Of a stretch of DNA of 20,768 nucleotides, positions 1 to 8,474 are shown one piece after another. Both the position numbers and the translations under genes were made by a program. The number at the start of each line of letters is the position of its first letter. Position 1 is the first letter of the stretch. Location: positions 1 through 20,768 of the forward strand of contig CAYQJD010000016.1 of the NCBI GenBank assembly GCA_964417835.1. Direction: 5' to 3'. Below the pieces are notes generated by a model. That model saw nothing but the letters and a program-made list of their open reading frames with translations, did not search any database and had not been told where the DNA came from. Origin of the DNA: UMGS1124 sp964417835 (lineage in GTDB: Bacteria; Bacillota_I; Bacilli_A; RF39; UBA660).

Positions 1-1536
1 ATTTTAAATATATTAATATCTTTGCTTGTATTTATAGTATTATCAATTTTATTCTATAAGATAATTAAATTTCTTTTTATAAAACTAGATAATTATAAAA
101 AAAATAATAAAGAAATTAAGAATAAATTTTTAATTTTATTTGATAATCATCCATTTTTAGTAAGTTTAATAATTATTTTAATATGTTGGTTGCCATATAT
201 AATTAGTTTTTATCCAATTATATTAAATCCTGATGGAAGCTTTCAAATAAAGCAATTTTTTGGAATAGATAATAAGTATTCTTATTATGTTAATTTGATT
301 GATCCTAATCAAATTATAACAAATCATCATCCAGTATTACATACATTACTACTTGGAGGCTGTTTAAAATTAGGTACTTTAATTAATAATGATAATTTTG
401 GATTATTTTTATATAGTATAATGCAAATATCTATTTTATCATCAACTTTATCATATACAATAAAATTTTTAAAAAAATATAGAATTTCAGTAAAATACAG
501 ATTAATTATATTATTTATATATTCTTTAGTACCTGTTTTTCCTTTTTATTCTATGACAGGAGTTAAAGATGTTATATTTGGATCTATGGTTATTATTTAT
601 ATAATGTTATTATATGATTTTATTAATAATAAAGATCTTCCTATAAAAAAAATTATTTTTACTATTCTTATAATAATATTAATGTGCTTATTTAGAAATA
701 ATGGTATATATGTATTTGTATTATCTTTTCCTTTCTTATTTATAAAATGTAATGAAAAATTAATGAAATATATTTTTATATTTTTTATTAGTTTAGGATT
801 TTATATAAGTTATGATAAGGTTATATTGCCTTATTTTAAAGTTACCCCAGGCAGTATAAGAGAGACTTTATCAATACCTTTTCAACAAACGGCAAGATAT
901 GTTAAATATCATGAAAATGATTTAAGTGAAAATGAAAAAGAAATAATTGCTACTATTTTAGATTATAAAAATATGGCTAAAAAATATAATCCAGAGCTTG
1001 CTGATGCAGTTAAAAATACATATAATAAAGATGCTACAATGGATGATTTAAAAAAATATTTTAATGTATGGGCTAAGGGTTTATTAAAACATCCTGGAAC
1101 TTATATAGAAGCTACAATGAATAATGTTTATGGGTATTTTTATCCAGTTAAAACTAATTGGTATTTTTACTTTAAACTAGATAAAAGAATTGTTGATGAA
1201 GGATTTGATTATCATTTTAATTCGTTAAACAATTTACGAATTAGATTAAGCTCTATTGGTTTGGTATGGCCATATATTCCAATTGTTGGCTTAATAGTAA
1301 ATATTGGATTTAATACATGGATGATCATATTTATGATTTCATATATTTTATATAAAAAAAGTTATAAAAAATTAATATATTTATTACCCGCATTTATTTT
1401 GATTTTAGTTTGTATTGCAAGTCCTGCTAATACATATTTTAGATATGCCTTACCTTATATATTTAGTATGCCATTAATGATTGGATTGTTCATAAATAAT
1501 TTAGAAGGAGAAAAAAATGAAAAAAGAAAGAAGTAA
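1..1536 (+). CDS. DUF6020-family polytopic membrane protein, 5' partial
   Basis: The frame is open to base 1. The first in-window start-like codon is a TTG at 22 inside a hydrophobic run, so the true start probably lies upstream. The protein has about ten hydrophobic segments and the hallmarks I associate with DUF6020, a family of large glycosyltransferase-like membrane proteins: a NPDG segment after the second helix, then NHHPVLHTLLLG (about residues 101-112 counting from the TTG), then MTGVKDV and FRNNG. A soluble stretch in the middle is rich in charged residues. Its 3' end overlaps the following GT2 gene by 20 bases, so the two are co-transcribed and probably act in one glycan or glycolipid pathway at the membrane. 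The exact reaction is unknown. Family membership is fairly secure; function is inference from context. Confidence 0.8.
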   Translation: MLNILISLLVFIVLSILFYKIIKFLFIKLDNYKKNNKEIKNKFLILFDNHPFLVSLIIILICWLPYIISFYPIILNPDGSFQIKQFFGIDNKYSYYVNLIDPNQIITNHHPVLHTLLLGGCLKLGTLINNDNFGLFLYSIMQISILSSTLSYTIKFLKKYRISVKYRLIILFIYSLVPVFPFYSMTGVKDVIFGSMVIIYIMLLYDFINNKDLPIKKIIFTILIIILMCLFRNNGIYVFVLSFPFLFIKCNEKLMKYIFIFFISLGFYISYDKVILPYFKVTPGSIRETLSIPFQQTARYVKYHENDLSENEKEIIATILDYKNMAKKYNPELADAVKNTYNKDATMDDLKKYFNVWAKGLLKHPGTYIEATMNNVYGYFYPVKTNWYFYFKLDKRIVDEGFDYHFNSLNNLRIRLSSIGLVWPYIPIVGLIVNIGFNTWMIIFMISYILYKKSYKKLIYLLPAFILILVCIASPANTYFRYALPYIFSMPLMIGLFINNLEGEKNEKRKK

Positions 1537-2452
1537 AATAGCAGTATTAATACCATGCTATAATGAATCAAAAACAATAGAAAAAGTAGTAAAAGATTAT
1601 AAAAAAGCTCTACCAGAAGCTGATATATATGTGTATGATAATAACTCAAGTGATCACACAGATGAAATAGCCTTATCAGCTGGAGCAATAGTAGAATATG
1701 AATATAAACAAGGTAAGGGCAATGTAATAAGAAGTATGTTTAGAAACATAGAAGCTGATTGTTATTTAATGATAGATGGTGATGATACATATCCTGCTGA
1801 AAACGCAAGAGAAATGTGTGATTTAATATTAAATAAGAAAGCAGATATGGTAATAGGAGATAGATTATCAAGTACATATTTTACAGAAAATAAGAGAATG
1901 TTTCATAATTTTGGAAATAGAATAGTAAGATTGTTTATAAATATAATATTTAAGAATAAAATAAAAGATATTATGACAGGATATAGAGCATTCAGCTATG
2001 AGTTCGTAAAAGGATTTCCAGTATTATCAAAAGGTTTTGAAATAGAAACAGAAATGACAATACATGCAGTGGATAAAAATTATAGGTTAGTAGAGATACC
2101 CGTAACATATAGGGATAGACCAGCAGGAAGTGAGTCAAAGTTAAATACAGTAAGTGATGGAATAAGGGTATTAAAAACAATAGCAACATTGTTCAAAGAA
2201 TATAAACCAGCAATATTTTTTAATATAATAGCATTAGTATGTATGGTAATAGCAGCAATTTTAGGGATACCAGTAATAGTAGAGTATTTTAAAACCGGAT
2301 TAGTACCAAGATTTCCATCATTAATAGTAAGTACAATATTTATAGTAGTAGCATTATTGATGTGGGTAACAGGAATAATTTTAGAAGTAATAGCAAAGAA
2401 ACATAAACAACTATATGAATTATATTTGAATATGTTGCATAATAGAGATTAA
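1517..2452 (+). CDS. GT2-family glycosyltransferase (polyprenyl-phosphate type) with two C-terminal helices
   Basis: This 311-residue protein has a GT-A fold: PCYNES near residue 13, DNNSSD at 41-46, and the metal/nucleotide motif DGDD at 87-90 (MIDGDDTYP). TGYRAFS (154-160), the FEIETEM acceptor segment (174-180) and RDRPAGSESKLN (199-210) are typical of dolichyl/polyprenyl-phosphate mannose- or glucose-synthase-like enzymes. Two hydrophobic segments (about 232-256 and 268-292) anchor it. It probably moves a sugar from a nucleotide donor onto a polyprenyl phosphate at the inner membrane face. The start is well supported: AAGGAG at 1505-1510 lies six bases before ATG 1517, inside the end of the DUF6020 gene. 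The sugar cannot be told from sequence. Confidence 0.92.
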   Translation: MKKERSKIAVLIPCYNESKTIEKVVKDYKKALPEADIYVYDNNSSDHTDEIALSAGAIVEYEYKQGKGNVIRSMFRNIEADCYLMIDGDDTYPAENAREMCDLILNKKADMVIGDRLSSTYFTENKRMFHNFGNRIVRLFINIIFKNKIKDIMTGYRAFSYEFVKGFPVLSKGFEIETEMTIHAVDKNYRLVEIPVTYRDRPAGSESKLNTVSDGIRVLKTIATLFKEYKPAIFFNIIALVCMVIAAILGIPVIVEYFKTGLVPRFPSLIVSTIFIVVALLMWVTGIILEVIAKKHKQLYELYLNMLHNRD

Positions 2453-2521
2453 TATTTAACTTCCTTTTTATTGTATTATTTTATACTTTATTATATTATA
2501 TTTATGAATTTGGAGAATATT

Positions 2522-3346
2522 ATGGAAAGAGTAAAAGAGATAGAAAGAAGCATCATCAAAAAGTATCGAAAAGAAATATGGAGTAAGTTTGTACGAGCTA
2601 TACAAGACTATGAATTAATCAAAAATAATGATAAAATTATGGTATGTATAAGCGGAGGGAAAGATTCTTTTTTGATGGCTAAATGTTTTCAAGAAATAAA
2701 GAAACATGGAAAGATAAATTTTGATTTATATTTTGTTGTTATGAATCCTGGTTATAATAAAAAAAATTTAGATTTAATAAAAAGTAATTCAAAAATATTG
2801 AATATTCCTATAGAAATATTTAACAGTAATATTTTTGAAGTAGTGACTAATATTGGATCTAAAAGCCCTTGTTATTTATGTGCAAGGATGAGAAGAGGAC
2901 ATTTATATAATAAAGCCCAAGAGTTGGGATGCAATAAAATTGCTTTGGGCCATCATTTTGATGATGTTATAGAAACCACTCTTCTTTCGATGTTTTATGG
3001 TTCAGAAATTAAAACAATGATGCCAAAGTTACATAGTGATAATTTTCCAGGAATAGAATTGATTCGTCCTCTTTATTTAATTAAAGAAAATGACATTATA
3101 TCATGGAGTAAGTATAATGATTTGACTTTTATTAATTGTGCTTGTAAATTTACCGAGAAAACTTCTAAAAATGAATTGAATAGTAAAAGATTAGAGATGA
3201 AAAATTTAATAAAAGAATTAAGAAAATCTAATAGAGATATAGATTATAATATATTTAAAGCTCTAGATAATATAAATATGAATTGTATATTAGGATTTCA
3301 TAAAGATGGTGTAAGACATTCATTTTTAGATGATTATAATAAATAA
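2522..3346 (+). CDS. TtcA-like PP-loop ATP-dependent tRNA thiolase family protein
   Basis: I place the start at ATG 2522 (274 residues): GGAG at 2512-2515 is well spaced, and the longer open frame back to 2471 adds only a non-coding-looking hydrophobic lead. The PP-loop SGGKDS is at residues 44-49, and ALGHHFDDVIET (141-152) is typical of TtcA/TilS-type N-type ATP pyrophosphatases. SPCYLC gives C117 and C120, and a later CAC gives C206 and C208. TtcA uses three cysteines to hold a 4Fe-4S cluster, so this pattern fits 2-thiolation of cytidine 32 in tRNA or a related sulfur transfer. Several TtcA paralogues exist in Firmicutes, so the substrate is uncertain. It stands 69 bases after the GT2 gene and ends before a hairpin terminator. 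Confidence 0.82.
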   Translation: MERVKEIERSIIKKYRKEIWSKFVRAIQDYELIKNNDKIMVCISGGKDSFLMAKCFQEIKKHGKINFDLYFVVMNPGYNKKNLDLIKSNSKILNIPIEIFNSNIFEVVTNIGSKSPCYLCARMRRGHLYNKAQELGCNKIALGHHFDDVIETTLLSMFYGSEIKTMMPKLHSDNFPGIELIRPLYLIKENDIISWSKYNDLTFINCACKFTEKTSKNELNSKRLEMKNLIKELRKSNRDIDYNIFKALDNINMNCILGFHKDGVRHSFLDDYNK

Positions 3347-3400
3347 ATTAATGCTATTTTTATAAAATATTTAGGATTATTAGATATAAATTGTATAATA

Positions 3401-3425
3401 AAAAGTCATTAATTATGACTTTTTT
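3401..3425. terminator. Bidirectional intrinsic terminator between convergent genes
   Basis: AAAAGTCAT at 3401-3409 pairs with ATGACTTTT at 3415-3423 across a five-base loop. The plus-strand copy is followed by T residues; the minus-strand copy reads into TTTTATT. It lies between the TtcA-like gene (plus) and the MATE fusion (minus), and the stop of the MATE gene is in the loop and arm. Confidence 0.7.
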
Positions 3426-5386
3426 ATGTTGTTTATATAATTTGCAATTGTGTTAACTGTTTCTTCTATACCTATAGATGAATCAATAAGTAAATCGTAA
3501 TTTTTATAATCTCCCCAAGTATTTCCTGATATAATTTTGTAATAAGCTGCTCTATTCTTATTAGATTTGTTCATGTTTTTTCTTGCTTCTGTTTCTGAAT
3601 CTCCATACATTTCTTGTAATTTTTTTATTTTAAATTCTTCATTTGCATAAATAAATATTCTAATTAAATTTTTATTATCTTTTAATACATAATCTGAGGC
3701 TCTACCTACTATAACACATGATCCTTGTTGAGCAATTTTTTTAATTATTTTATCTTGTGCTTCGATTGCAAATTTTACAGGAGAGGTTGTTAAGTACAAT
3801 TCATGTAAAATATCATGTTTAGAATTTATTTTTGAAATAAAGTCTTTATCTAATCCTGCTTCTTTTGCTGCTAGAGCAGTCATTTCTTTATAATAGTAAG
3901 GAATATTTAATTTTTTAGCAAGTAACTCGCCAATATATTTACCTGCAGAACCATGTTCTCTTGAAATTGATATAATTGGACCATTTTTCGATTTTTTAAT
4001 AACAACTGTATCGTTTTCAGTAACTTTGTTTACTTTTAATTTTTTAAAAAAGTTGATTGTTAGAATAGTTGAAATAGTTATTCCTAATAAATCTGCTATA
4101 GGAGCTGCCCACAAAGGGCCAGTAACACCAATTTTTCTTGCAAGAATAATTACTAGTGGAATAAAGAATAATATATCACGAGATAGTGAAACTATAGCTG
4201 CTTTTAAAGGTTCTCCAACTGCTTGGAAAAATATCGAAATCATTTTTATTAAACAAGTAAAACATACTAGCATTAAGAATATTCTAAATGTTTTAATAGC
4301 AAATTCCATATATAAATCAGTTGATGTACCAAATAATTTTATAACTATTTGTGGGTATAATTCGAATATTAAAGTTGCAATAATTCCAATAATAATTGAA
4401 TAAGCTAATACTAATCTGAATGTTTCTTTTACTCTTTCATATTTTTTAGCTCCATAGTTGAATCCTAAAATTGGTTGCGCTCCTAAAATTAATCCAACAA
4501 CAATATTAATAACTATAGAAAATACTTTCATGCATATACCTATAGTTGCTATTGGTATATCTGCTCCATATTTAGATAAAGCTCCATATTTTGCTAGCAT
4601 CATATTACAAACGAGTGATATGACAACTATAGACATTTGTGTAATAAAAGTAGAAACTCCTAATTTTATTATATTATTAAAAATTTTAAAATCCATTATA
4701 AAACTGTTTTTATTTATTTTAAATGTTTTGCTTTTTTTAAAATATATTATTGAAATTATAAAGGATGCAATTTGTCCAATTATTGTTGCTATAGCAGCAC
4801 CTTTAATTCCCCATTTGAAGATAAAAATAAATATAGGGTCTAAAATTATATTTAAAATAGCTCCAGTTAATGTTGCTGCCATTGAAAATTTAGGAGATCC
4901 ATCAGCGCGAATTACACTATTTACTGAGTTTGCAATCATATAAAATGGAATTCCTATTAAAATAATTCTAAAATAATCTTTAGCAAGACCTATAGTAGTA
5001 TTACTAGCTCCAAATATAGTTAATAACTTGTCCATGAATAAGAAACCTAGTAACATAAATATTATACTTATTATAAATGATACTAAAATATTATTTCCAA
5101 TTGCTTTATCTGCATTTTTTGTGTCATTTTTTCCTTGACATAAAGAAAGGTATGCTGCAGAGCCATCGCCTAAGCACCATGCGAATGCTACGGCAATAAT
5201 TGTAATTGGATAAACAACAGTAGTTGCAGCATTTCCTAAATATCCAACACTACTATTTCCAACAAATATTTGATCTACTATATTATATAAAGAACTTATA
5301 AGTAGCGATAAAATACAGGGTATTGAAAATTTTAATAATAATTTAGAAACTTTTTCTTCACCTAAAAACTTGTTTTCATTTTTCAT
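3413..5386 (-). CDS. MATE-family efflux transporter fused to a cytidylate-kinase-like domain
   Basis: This 657-residue protein has two parts. Residues 1 to about 455 form a 12-helix MATE (MOP superfamily, MepA-like) exporter, with the usual N-terminal PCILSLLISSLYNIVDQIFVG segment split by helix breaks and a second repeat after residue 230. Residues 469-657 are a cytosolic cytidylate-kinase-like domain (AAA/P-loop family): ISISREHGSAGKYIGE replaces a textbook GxxxxGK[ST] loop, followed by VIVGRASDYVL and a WGDYKNYDLLIDSS segment, all typical of the cytidylate kinase-like family. The linker (about 456-468) is short and polar. AAGGAGG lies just before ATG 5386. The fusion frame is uninterrupted, so it is not a sequencing join of two genes. 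Transport would be cation-coupled drug or metabolite export; the kinase domain's substrate is unknown. Confidence 0.9.
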   Translation of the reverse strand: MKNENKFLGEEKVSKLLLKFSIPCILSLLISSLYNIVDQIFVGNSSVGYLGNAATTVVYPITIIAVAFAWCLGDGSAAYLSLCQGKNDTKNADKAIGNNILVSFIISIIFMLLGFLFMDKLLTIFGASNTTIGLAKDYFRIILIGIPFYMIANSVNSVIRADGSPKFSMAATLTGAILNIILDPIFIFIFKWGIKGAAIATIIGQIASFIISIIYFKKSKTFKINKNSFIMDFKIFNNIIKLGVSTFITQMSIVVISLVCNMMLAKYGALSKYGADIPIATIGICMKVFSIVINIVVGLILGAQPILGFNYGAKKYERVKETFRLVLAYSIIIGIIATLIFELYPQIVIKLFGTSTDLYMEFAIKTFRIFLMLVCFTCLIKMISIFFQAVGEPLKAAIVSLSRDILFFIPLVIILARKIGVTGPLWAAPIADLLGITISTILTINFFKKLKVNKVTENDTVVIKKSKNGPIISISREHGSAGKYIGELLAKKLNIPYYYKEMTALAAKEAGLDKDFISKINSKHDILHELYLTTSPVKFAIEAQDKIIKKIAQQGSCVIVGRASDYVLKDNKNLIRIFIYANEEFKIKKLQEMYGDSETEARKNMNKSNKNRAAYYKIISGNTWGDYKNYDLLIDSSIGIEETVNTIANYINNIKKS

Positions 5387-5480
5387 ATATATCCTCCTTT
5401 TAATAATCTTTCCAGCTTATTTTAGAGCAAAAAATAAACGTAAAAATGTTGCCATTTTTACGCCTTTAAGCTGGGTCGAC
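5387..5480 (-). promoter_or_regulatory. Structured 5' leader of the MATE fusion gene, riboswitch or attenuator candidate
   Basis: From the predicted transcript start near 5480 the leader holds CCAGCUUA (RNA sense), made from 5467-5474, which can pair perfectly with UAAGCUGG from 5412-5419 (8 bp). Inside is a 10-bp hairpin with a GCAA tetraloop (5439-5462) followed by a U-rich run. The ribosome-binding site AAGGAGG follows the outer stem. A leader with an internal terminator-like hairpin argues for conditional expression. Guanidine-IV (mepA motif) RNAs are known upstream of MATE genes in Clostridia, which makes that class the first to test, but I cannot confirm its consensus by eye. Confidence 0.5.
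5429..5462 (-). terminator. Intrinsic-terminator-like hairpin in the MATE leader
   Basis: In RNA sense CGUAAAAAUG (5453-5462) pairs with CAUUUUUACG (5439-5448), closed by a GCAA tetraloop, and is directly followed by UUUAUUUUUU (5438-5429). It sits between the promoter and the start codon, so it could stop transcription before the gene unless another fold prevents it. Confidence 0.55.
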
Positions 5481-5486
5481 TTATTA

Positions 5487-5515
5487 AGTATACATTAAAA
5501 ATTTTTTATTTTCAA
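5487..5515 (-). promoter_or_regulatory. SigA-type promoter of the MATE fusion gene
   Basis: Read on the minus strand, TTGAAA (5515-5510) is separated by 17 bases from TATACT (5492-5487). This is close to the consensus and places the start of the transcript near 5480, giving a leader of about 94 bases. Confidence 0.65.
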
Positions 5516-5595
5516 ATGTTTTTTTATTTTTAACTTTATTTATCTTTAAATCTTATTTAAAAATATAAAAATACTTTAACAAATAAACTTGAGTA

Positions 5596-5624
5596 TTATT
5601 ATATTAAGAATAAAATAATATAAT
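5596..5624 (+). promoter_or_regulatory. Possible promoter of the C26 hydrolase gene
   Basis: A perfect TATAAT at 5619-5624 has a weak TTATTA 17 bases upstream (5596-5601). The region is so AT-rich that chance matches are common, so only the -10 box deserves weight. Confidence 0.35.
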
Positions 5625-5651
5625 TATTAATAATCTTATATAGGTGAAGAA

Positions 5652-6329
5652 ATGAAAAAGCCTGTTATTGGTATTATAGGAAGAGTAAAAAATGATCATA
5701 AATCAAATATCATGGTATATGATGAATATCGCTTAGCAATAATAAACTCTGGCGGTATACCAATATTATTATTACCTCCATATAATAAAAATATTGATTC
5801 TTTAAAACCATTTGAAAATAATTTAAATAAAGAAGATAAAGACATTGTTTTTACAATAATTGAAAAATGTGATGGCTTTTTATTTCCTGGTGGAGATAAA
5901 TGGTATGGTTTTGAACAATATATTTATAAATATGCATTTATTAATGATAAACCAGTTCTTGGAATATGTCTTGGCATGCAATTTTTATCAAGTTTAAACA
6001 TATTTGAAGATTGTACAAATCTAATTGTTTCTAATATAAATCATAATCAAAAAAGTATTTATGTTCATGAAGTAAATATAGTAGATAGTAAATTAAAAAG
6101 TATTTTGAAAGCATCTTCTATTTGGACTAATAGTAGACATTCTTATACTATTCATAAAGGTATTAAATATATAATATCTTCATATGCAATAGATGGGGTT
6201 ATTGAAAGTATTGAAATTCCAAATAAAAAATTTATTATTGGAGTACAATGGCATCCAGAATCAAATTATGATAAAGATATTTATTCAAAAAGATTATTTG
6301 ACGCTTTTATAAATAACTGTATTATTTAA
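5652..6329 (+). CDS. Peptidase C26 / gamma-glutamyl-gamma-aminobutyrate hydrolase-like class I amidotransferase
   Basis: This 225-residue cytosolic protein has a class I glutamine-amidotransferase fold. FLFPGGD (77-82) precedes the nucleophile elbow GICLGMQ with Cys106; GVQWHPE supplies His201 and Glu203, completing the triad. TNSRHSYTI fits the PuuD-like subgroup, which hydrolyses gamma-glutamyl amides such as gamma-Glu-GABA. It is a little shorter than E. coli PuuD (254 residues). AGGTGA at 5642-5647 supports ATG 5652. No polyamine or GABA pathway genes are beside it, so the true substrate (another gamma-glutamyl compound or a wall-derived peptide) is open. The following DUF4474 gene is 88 bases away on the same strand. 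Confidence 0.88.
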   Translation: MKKPVIGIIGRVKNDHKSNIMVYDEYRLAIINSGGIPILLLPPYNKNIDSLKPFENNLNKEDKDIVFTIIEKCDGFLFPGGDKWYGFEQYIYKYAFINDKPVLGICLGMQFLSSLNIFEDCTNLIVSNINHNQKSIYVHEVNIVDSKLKSILKASSIWTNSRHSYTIHKGIKYIISSYAIDGVIESIEIPNKKFIIGVQWHPESNYDKDIYSKRLFDAFINNCII

Positions 6330-6417
6330 TTATTAATTTTTATTAAAAATACTATAGAAAGTGTCTATATAAAATTATAGCAAAATCATATTATAAATTG
6401 GAAATGGTGTTGATTTT

Positions 6418-7356
6418 ATGATAATACTATTTTTGATTCTAATACCACTTTTTTATCTAATAATTAAATTTATTTTATATTTTATAGTAGCAAAGTTTGG
6501 AAAATTTTCATATGATGGATTTTCTGCAGCTGGCTTCCGATATAATTCTGAAAAAGATATATTTTATGGAACTAGAAATGCATGGCAGAAAAAATTTGGA
6601 TATAGTCATATTTACGATGTAGGCGCTCCATTATTTAGAATGATTATTGATACAGAGCCAATAAGATTTTATTACAATAATAAAAATTGGTTGTTAACTT
6701 TTTGGAAAGGTCAATATGGAATTGTTACAGGAGCTGAAATAGGAATTTATGCAACTACTCAACAAAAGGTTAATAAGAAAACTATATATTTACCTGTAGA
6801 AGATAATGAAATGTTAGATATGAGTTTTATATTATATAAAAATGGAAAAGAACTTACACGAGTTAGAGCTAAACATTGGTGGCTTGCTATATTTAAATTA
6901 GGTATGTTTAGTAAACCAAAAGAATTATCAATGGATATTAAGATAACATTCCCTAATAAAGATATGTTAGAAGCATTTTTTAATTCGTTTAAGAAATTAA
7001 AACATTCATCAAAAGAATATAAAATAGTAGATAATATCTTTTATTTTACTTATAAAAAACCACGTACTCATAAGGTTTGGACTAGATTTTGGTTAAGTGA
7101 TTCAATTAATCAATTTTTAAATCATAAAAATGTAAAATTATATAATAAATATTTGGAAGATGTAATTGATAATGACAAGATAGATAATTCAAAAGTAAAT
7201 AAAAAACAACTTATTATAATAAATGAATATGTCCCAGATATATTAAAAAATGATATTAAAGTAAAAAAACTAACAAAAAACAATAAAATTGGAATTTTCT
7301 TTGATGACAAAGTTTATTCTGGGTTAAAACAAAATAATGATAAAAAAATTAAATAA
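6418..7356 (+). CDS. DUF4474-domain membrane-anchored protein
   Basis: Residues 1-26 form one hydrophobic helix, so the protein is anchored at the membrane. Residues 30-180 match DUF4474 as I know it: AAGFRYNSEKDIFYGTRNAWQ, then KFGYSHIYD, IIDTEPIRFYY, FWKGQYGIVTGAEIGIY (95-111) and an AKHWW segment (151-155). The remaining third is charged and lysine-rich with no recognised domain. The function of DUF4474 is not known. The gene overlaps the metallophosphoesterase by 20 bases, so the two are translated from one message and may share a task. The ribosome-binding site before ATG 6418 is weak (GGTGTTG). Confidence 0.8.
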   Translation: MIILFLILIPLFYLIIKFILYFIVAKFGKFSYDGFSAAGFRYNSEKDIFYGTRNAWQKKFGYSHIYDVGAPLFRMIIDTEPIRFYYNNKNWLLTFWKGQYGIVTGAEIGIYATTQQKVNKKTIYLPVEDNEMLDMSFILYKNGKELTRVRAKHWWLAIFKLGMFSKPKELSMDIKITFPNKDMLEAFFNSFKKLKHSSKEYKIVDNIFYFTYKKPRTHKVWTRFWLSDSINQFLNHKNVKLYNKYLEDVIDNDKIDNSKVNKKQLIIINEYVPDILKNDIKVKKLTKNNKIGIFFDDKVYSGLKQNNDKKIK

Positions 7357-8230
7357 AATTTTTAAAAATTCTAAAAGGATAATTATAAATGATGAAAGTA
7401 AAATAGTAATAATGAGTGATTGTCATAGAGGTAATGGAAAAAGTTATGATAATTTTTTAAAAAATAAAAATATATTCAATTATGCATTAAACCATTATTA
7501 TAATAATAACTTTGTTTATATTGAATTAGGTGATGGAGATGATATGTGGGAAGTTAAAAATTATAAGGATATAGTTAAAGAGCATTTAGAAACATTTAAA
7601 ATTTTGAAAAAGTTTAATGATTCTAATAGATTAATTATGATCTATGGTAATCATGATATATATAAAAGATACCCAGTAATTTTAAAAGAAACTTTTTATA
7701 ATTATTATGATCAAGAAACAAAAAAAGAAGCAAATTTACTTAATAATTTGAAAGTGTATGAATCTTTAGTTTTAGATTATAAAGGCTTTGAAGTATTTAT
7801 GATACATGGGCATCAAGTTGATTTTTTAAATAGTAGATTATGGCGATTATCGAGATTTCTTGTAAGATATGTTTGGAGAATTTTAGAATATATTGGGTTA
7901 AAAGATCCGACTGATATTGCAAAAAATTATCCAGTTACAAAAAGAACTGATAAAAAATTAAGAAAATGGAGTGTAATAAATAACAAAATTCTTATAGCGG
8001 GTCATACTCATAGACCAATTTTTTCAAATGATGAAGAAAGTCTTTATTTTAATGATGGTAGTTGTATACATCCTGATGGGATAACTTCTTTAGAAATAGA
8101 AAAAGGAAGTATTTCATTAGTAAAGTGGACATATAGAATTGATTCTAATTATAAAATTATTGAAAGAGAAGTATTAGAAGAAAAAGAATTAATTAAAATT
8201 TTTTTTGATAAAACTCACAAAGAAAATTAG
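7337..8230 (+). CDS. Calcineurin-like metallophosphoesterase (LpxH/YfcE-like fold)
   Basis: All motifs of the two-metal phosphoesterase fold are present: SDCH with D28 and H30, GDGDD around 66-69, YGNHD (N105, H106, D107), IHGHQ (H157, H159) and AGHTH (H223, H225). The tail FNDGSCIHPDGITSLEI is typical of a Firmicutes subgroup related to UDP-2,3-diacylglucosamine diphosphatases. There is no signal peptide, so it is cytosolic. Gram-positives make no lipid A, so the substrate is probably another phosphodiester or pyrophosphate. It starts inside the DUF4474 gene and ends in a hairpin, so it is the last gene of its operon. Confidence 0.88.
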   Translation: MIKKLNKIFKNSKRIIINDESKIVIMSDCHRGNGKSYDNFLKNKNIFNYALNHYYNNNFVYIELGDGDDMWEVKNYKDIVKEHLETFKILKKFNDSNRLIMIYGNHDIYKRYPVILKETFYNYYDQETKKEANLLNNLKVYESLVLDYKGFEVFMIHGHQVDFLNSRLWRLSRFLVRYVWRILEYIGLKDPTDIAKNYPVTKRTDKKLRKWSVINNKILIAGHTHRPIFSNDEESLYFNDGSCIHPDGITSLEIEKGSISLVKWTYRIDSNYKIIEREVLEEKELIKIFFDKTHKEN

Positions 8231-8242
8231 TGAGTTTTATTA
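8210..8242 (+). terminator. Probable terminator of the C26-DUF4474-phosphoesterase group
   Basis: AAAACTCAC (8210-8218) pairs with GTGAGTTTT (8230-8238) across an 11-base loop; the stop codon TAG is at 8228-8230. The following T-run is short and broken, so efficiency is uncertain. Confidence 0.5.
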
Positions 8243-8474
8243 TGTTTGATACTTGAGGTCAAATATAGTGACCACCTGCTATTGAATATTTTTAATATAG
8301 ATACTTTAGTAATAATAATTATGTGATTTTATTTTTGAACATATGATTTTAAAGTGTAATTTCTAAAGTCGGAATTAGATATAATCTATAAAATAAAAAG
8401 AGTAAGTTATATAAAGAAGTACATAATTATACTTATAAAATTTTTGTTAAATTAACTTTACTAAATATATTTTT
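8239..8474. other. Non-coding AT-rich gap with a short palindrome
   Basis: No credible reading frame is present. GGTCA at 8257-8261 and TGACC at 8269-8273 form a small inverted repeat that could be an operator or the worn end of an insertion sequence. A TATAAT occurs at 8380-8385 without a good -35 box. Nothing else is supported. Confidence 0.4.

Noticed and set aside
2471..2521. Longer N terminus of the TtcA-like protein
   Set aside because: The lead is hydrophobic and non-homologous in look, begins with TTG, and the good ribosome-binding site serves ATG 2522.
4026..4943. Plus-strand open frames of 125 and 161 codons opposite the MATE gene
   Set aside because: They are antisense to a gene with clear family motifs and have no ribosome-binding sites or recognisable domains.
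8257..8273. GGTCA/TGACC palindrome as the left end of the DDE insertion sequence
   Set aside because: No matching inverted copy was found on the right side of the remnant, so it is noted only as a small palindrome.
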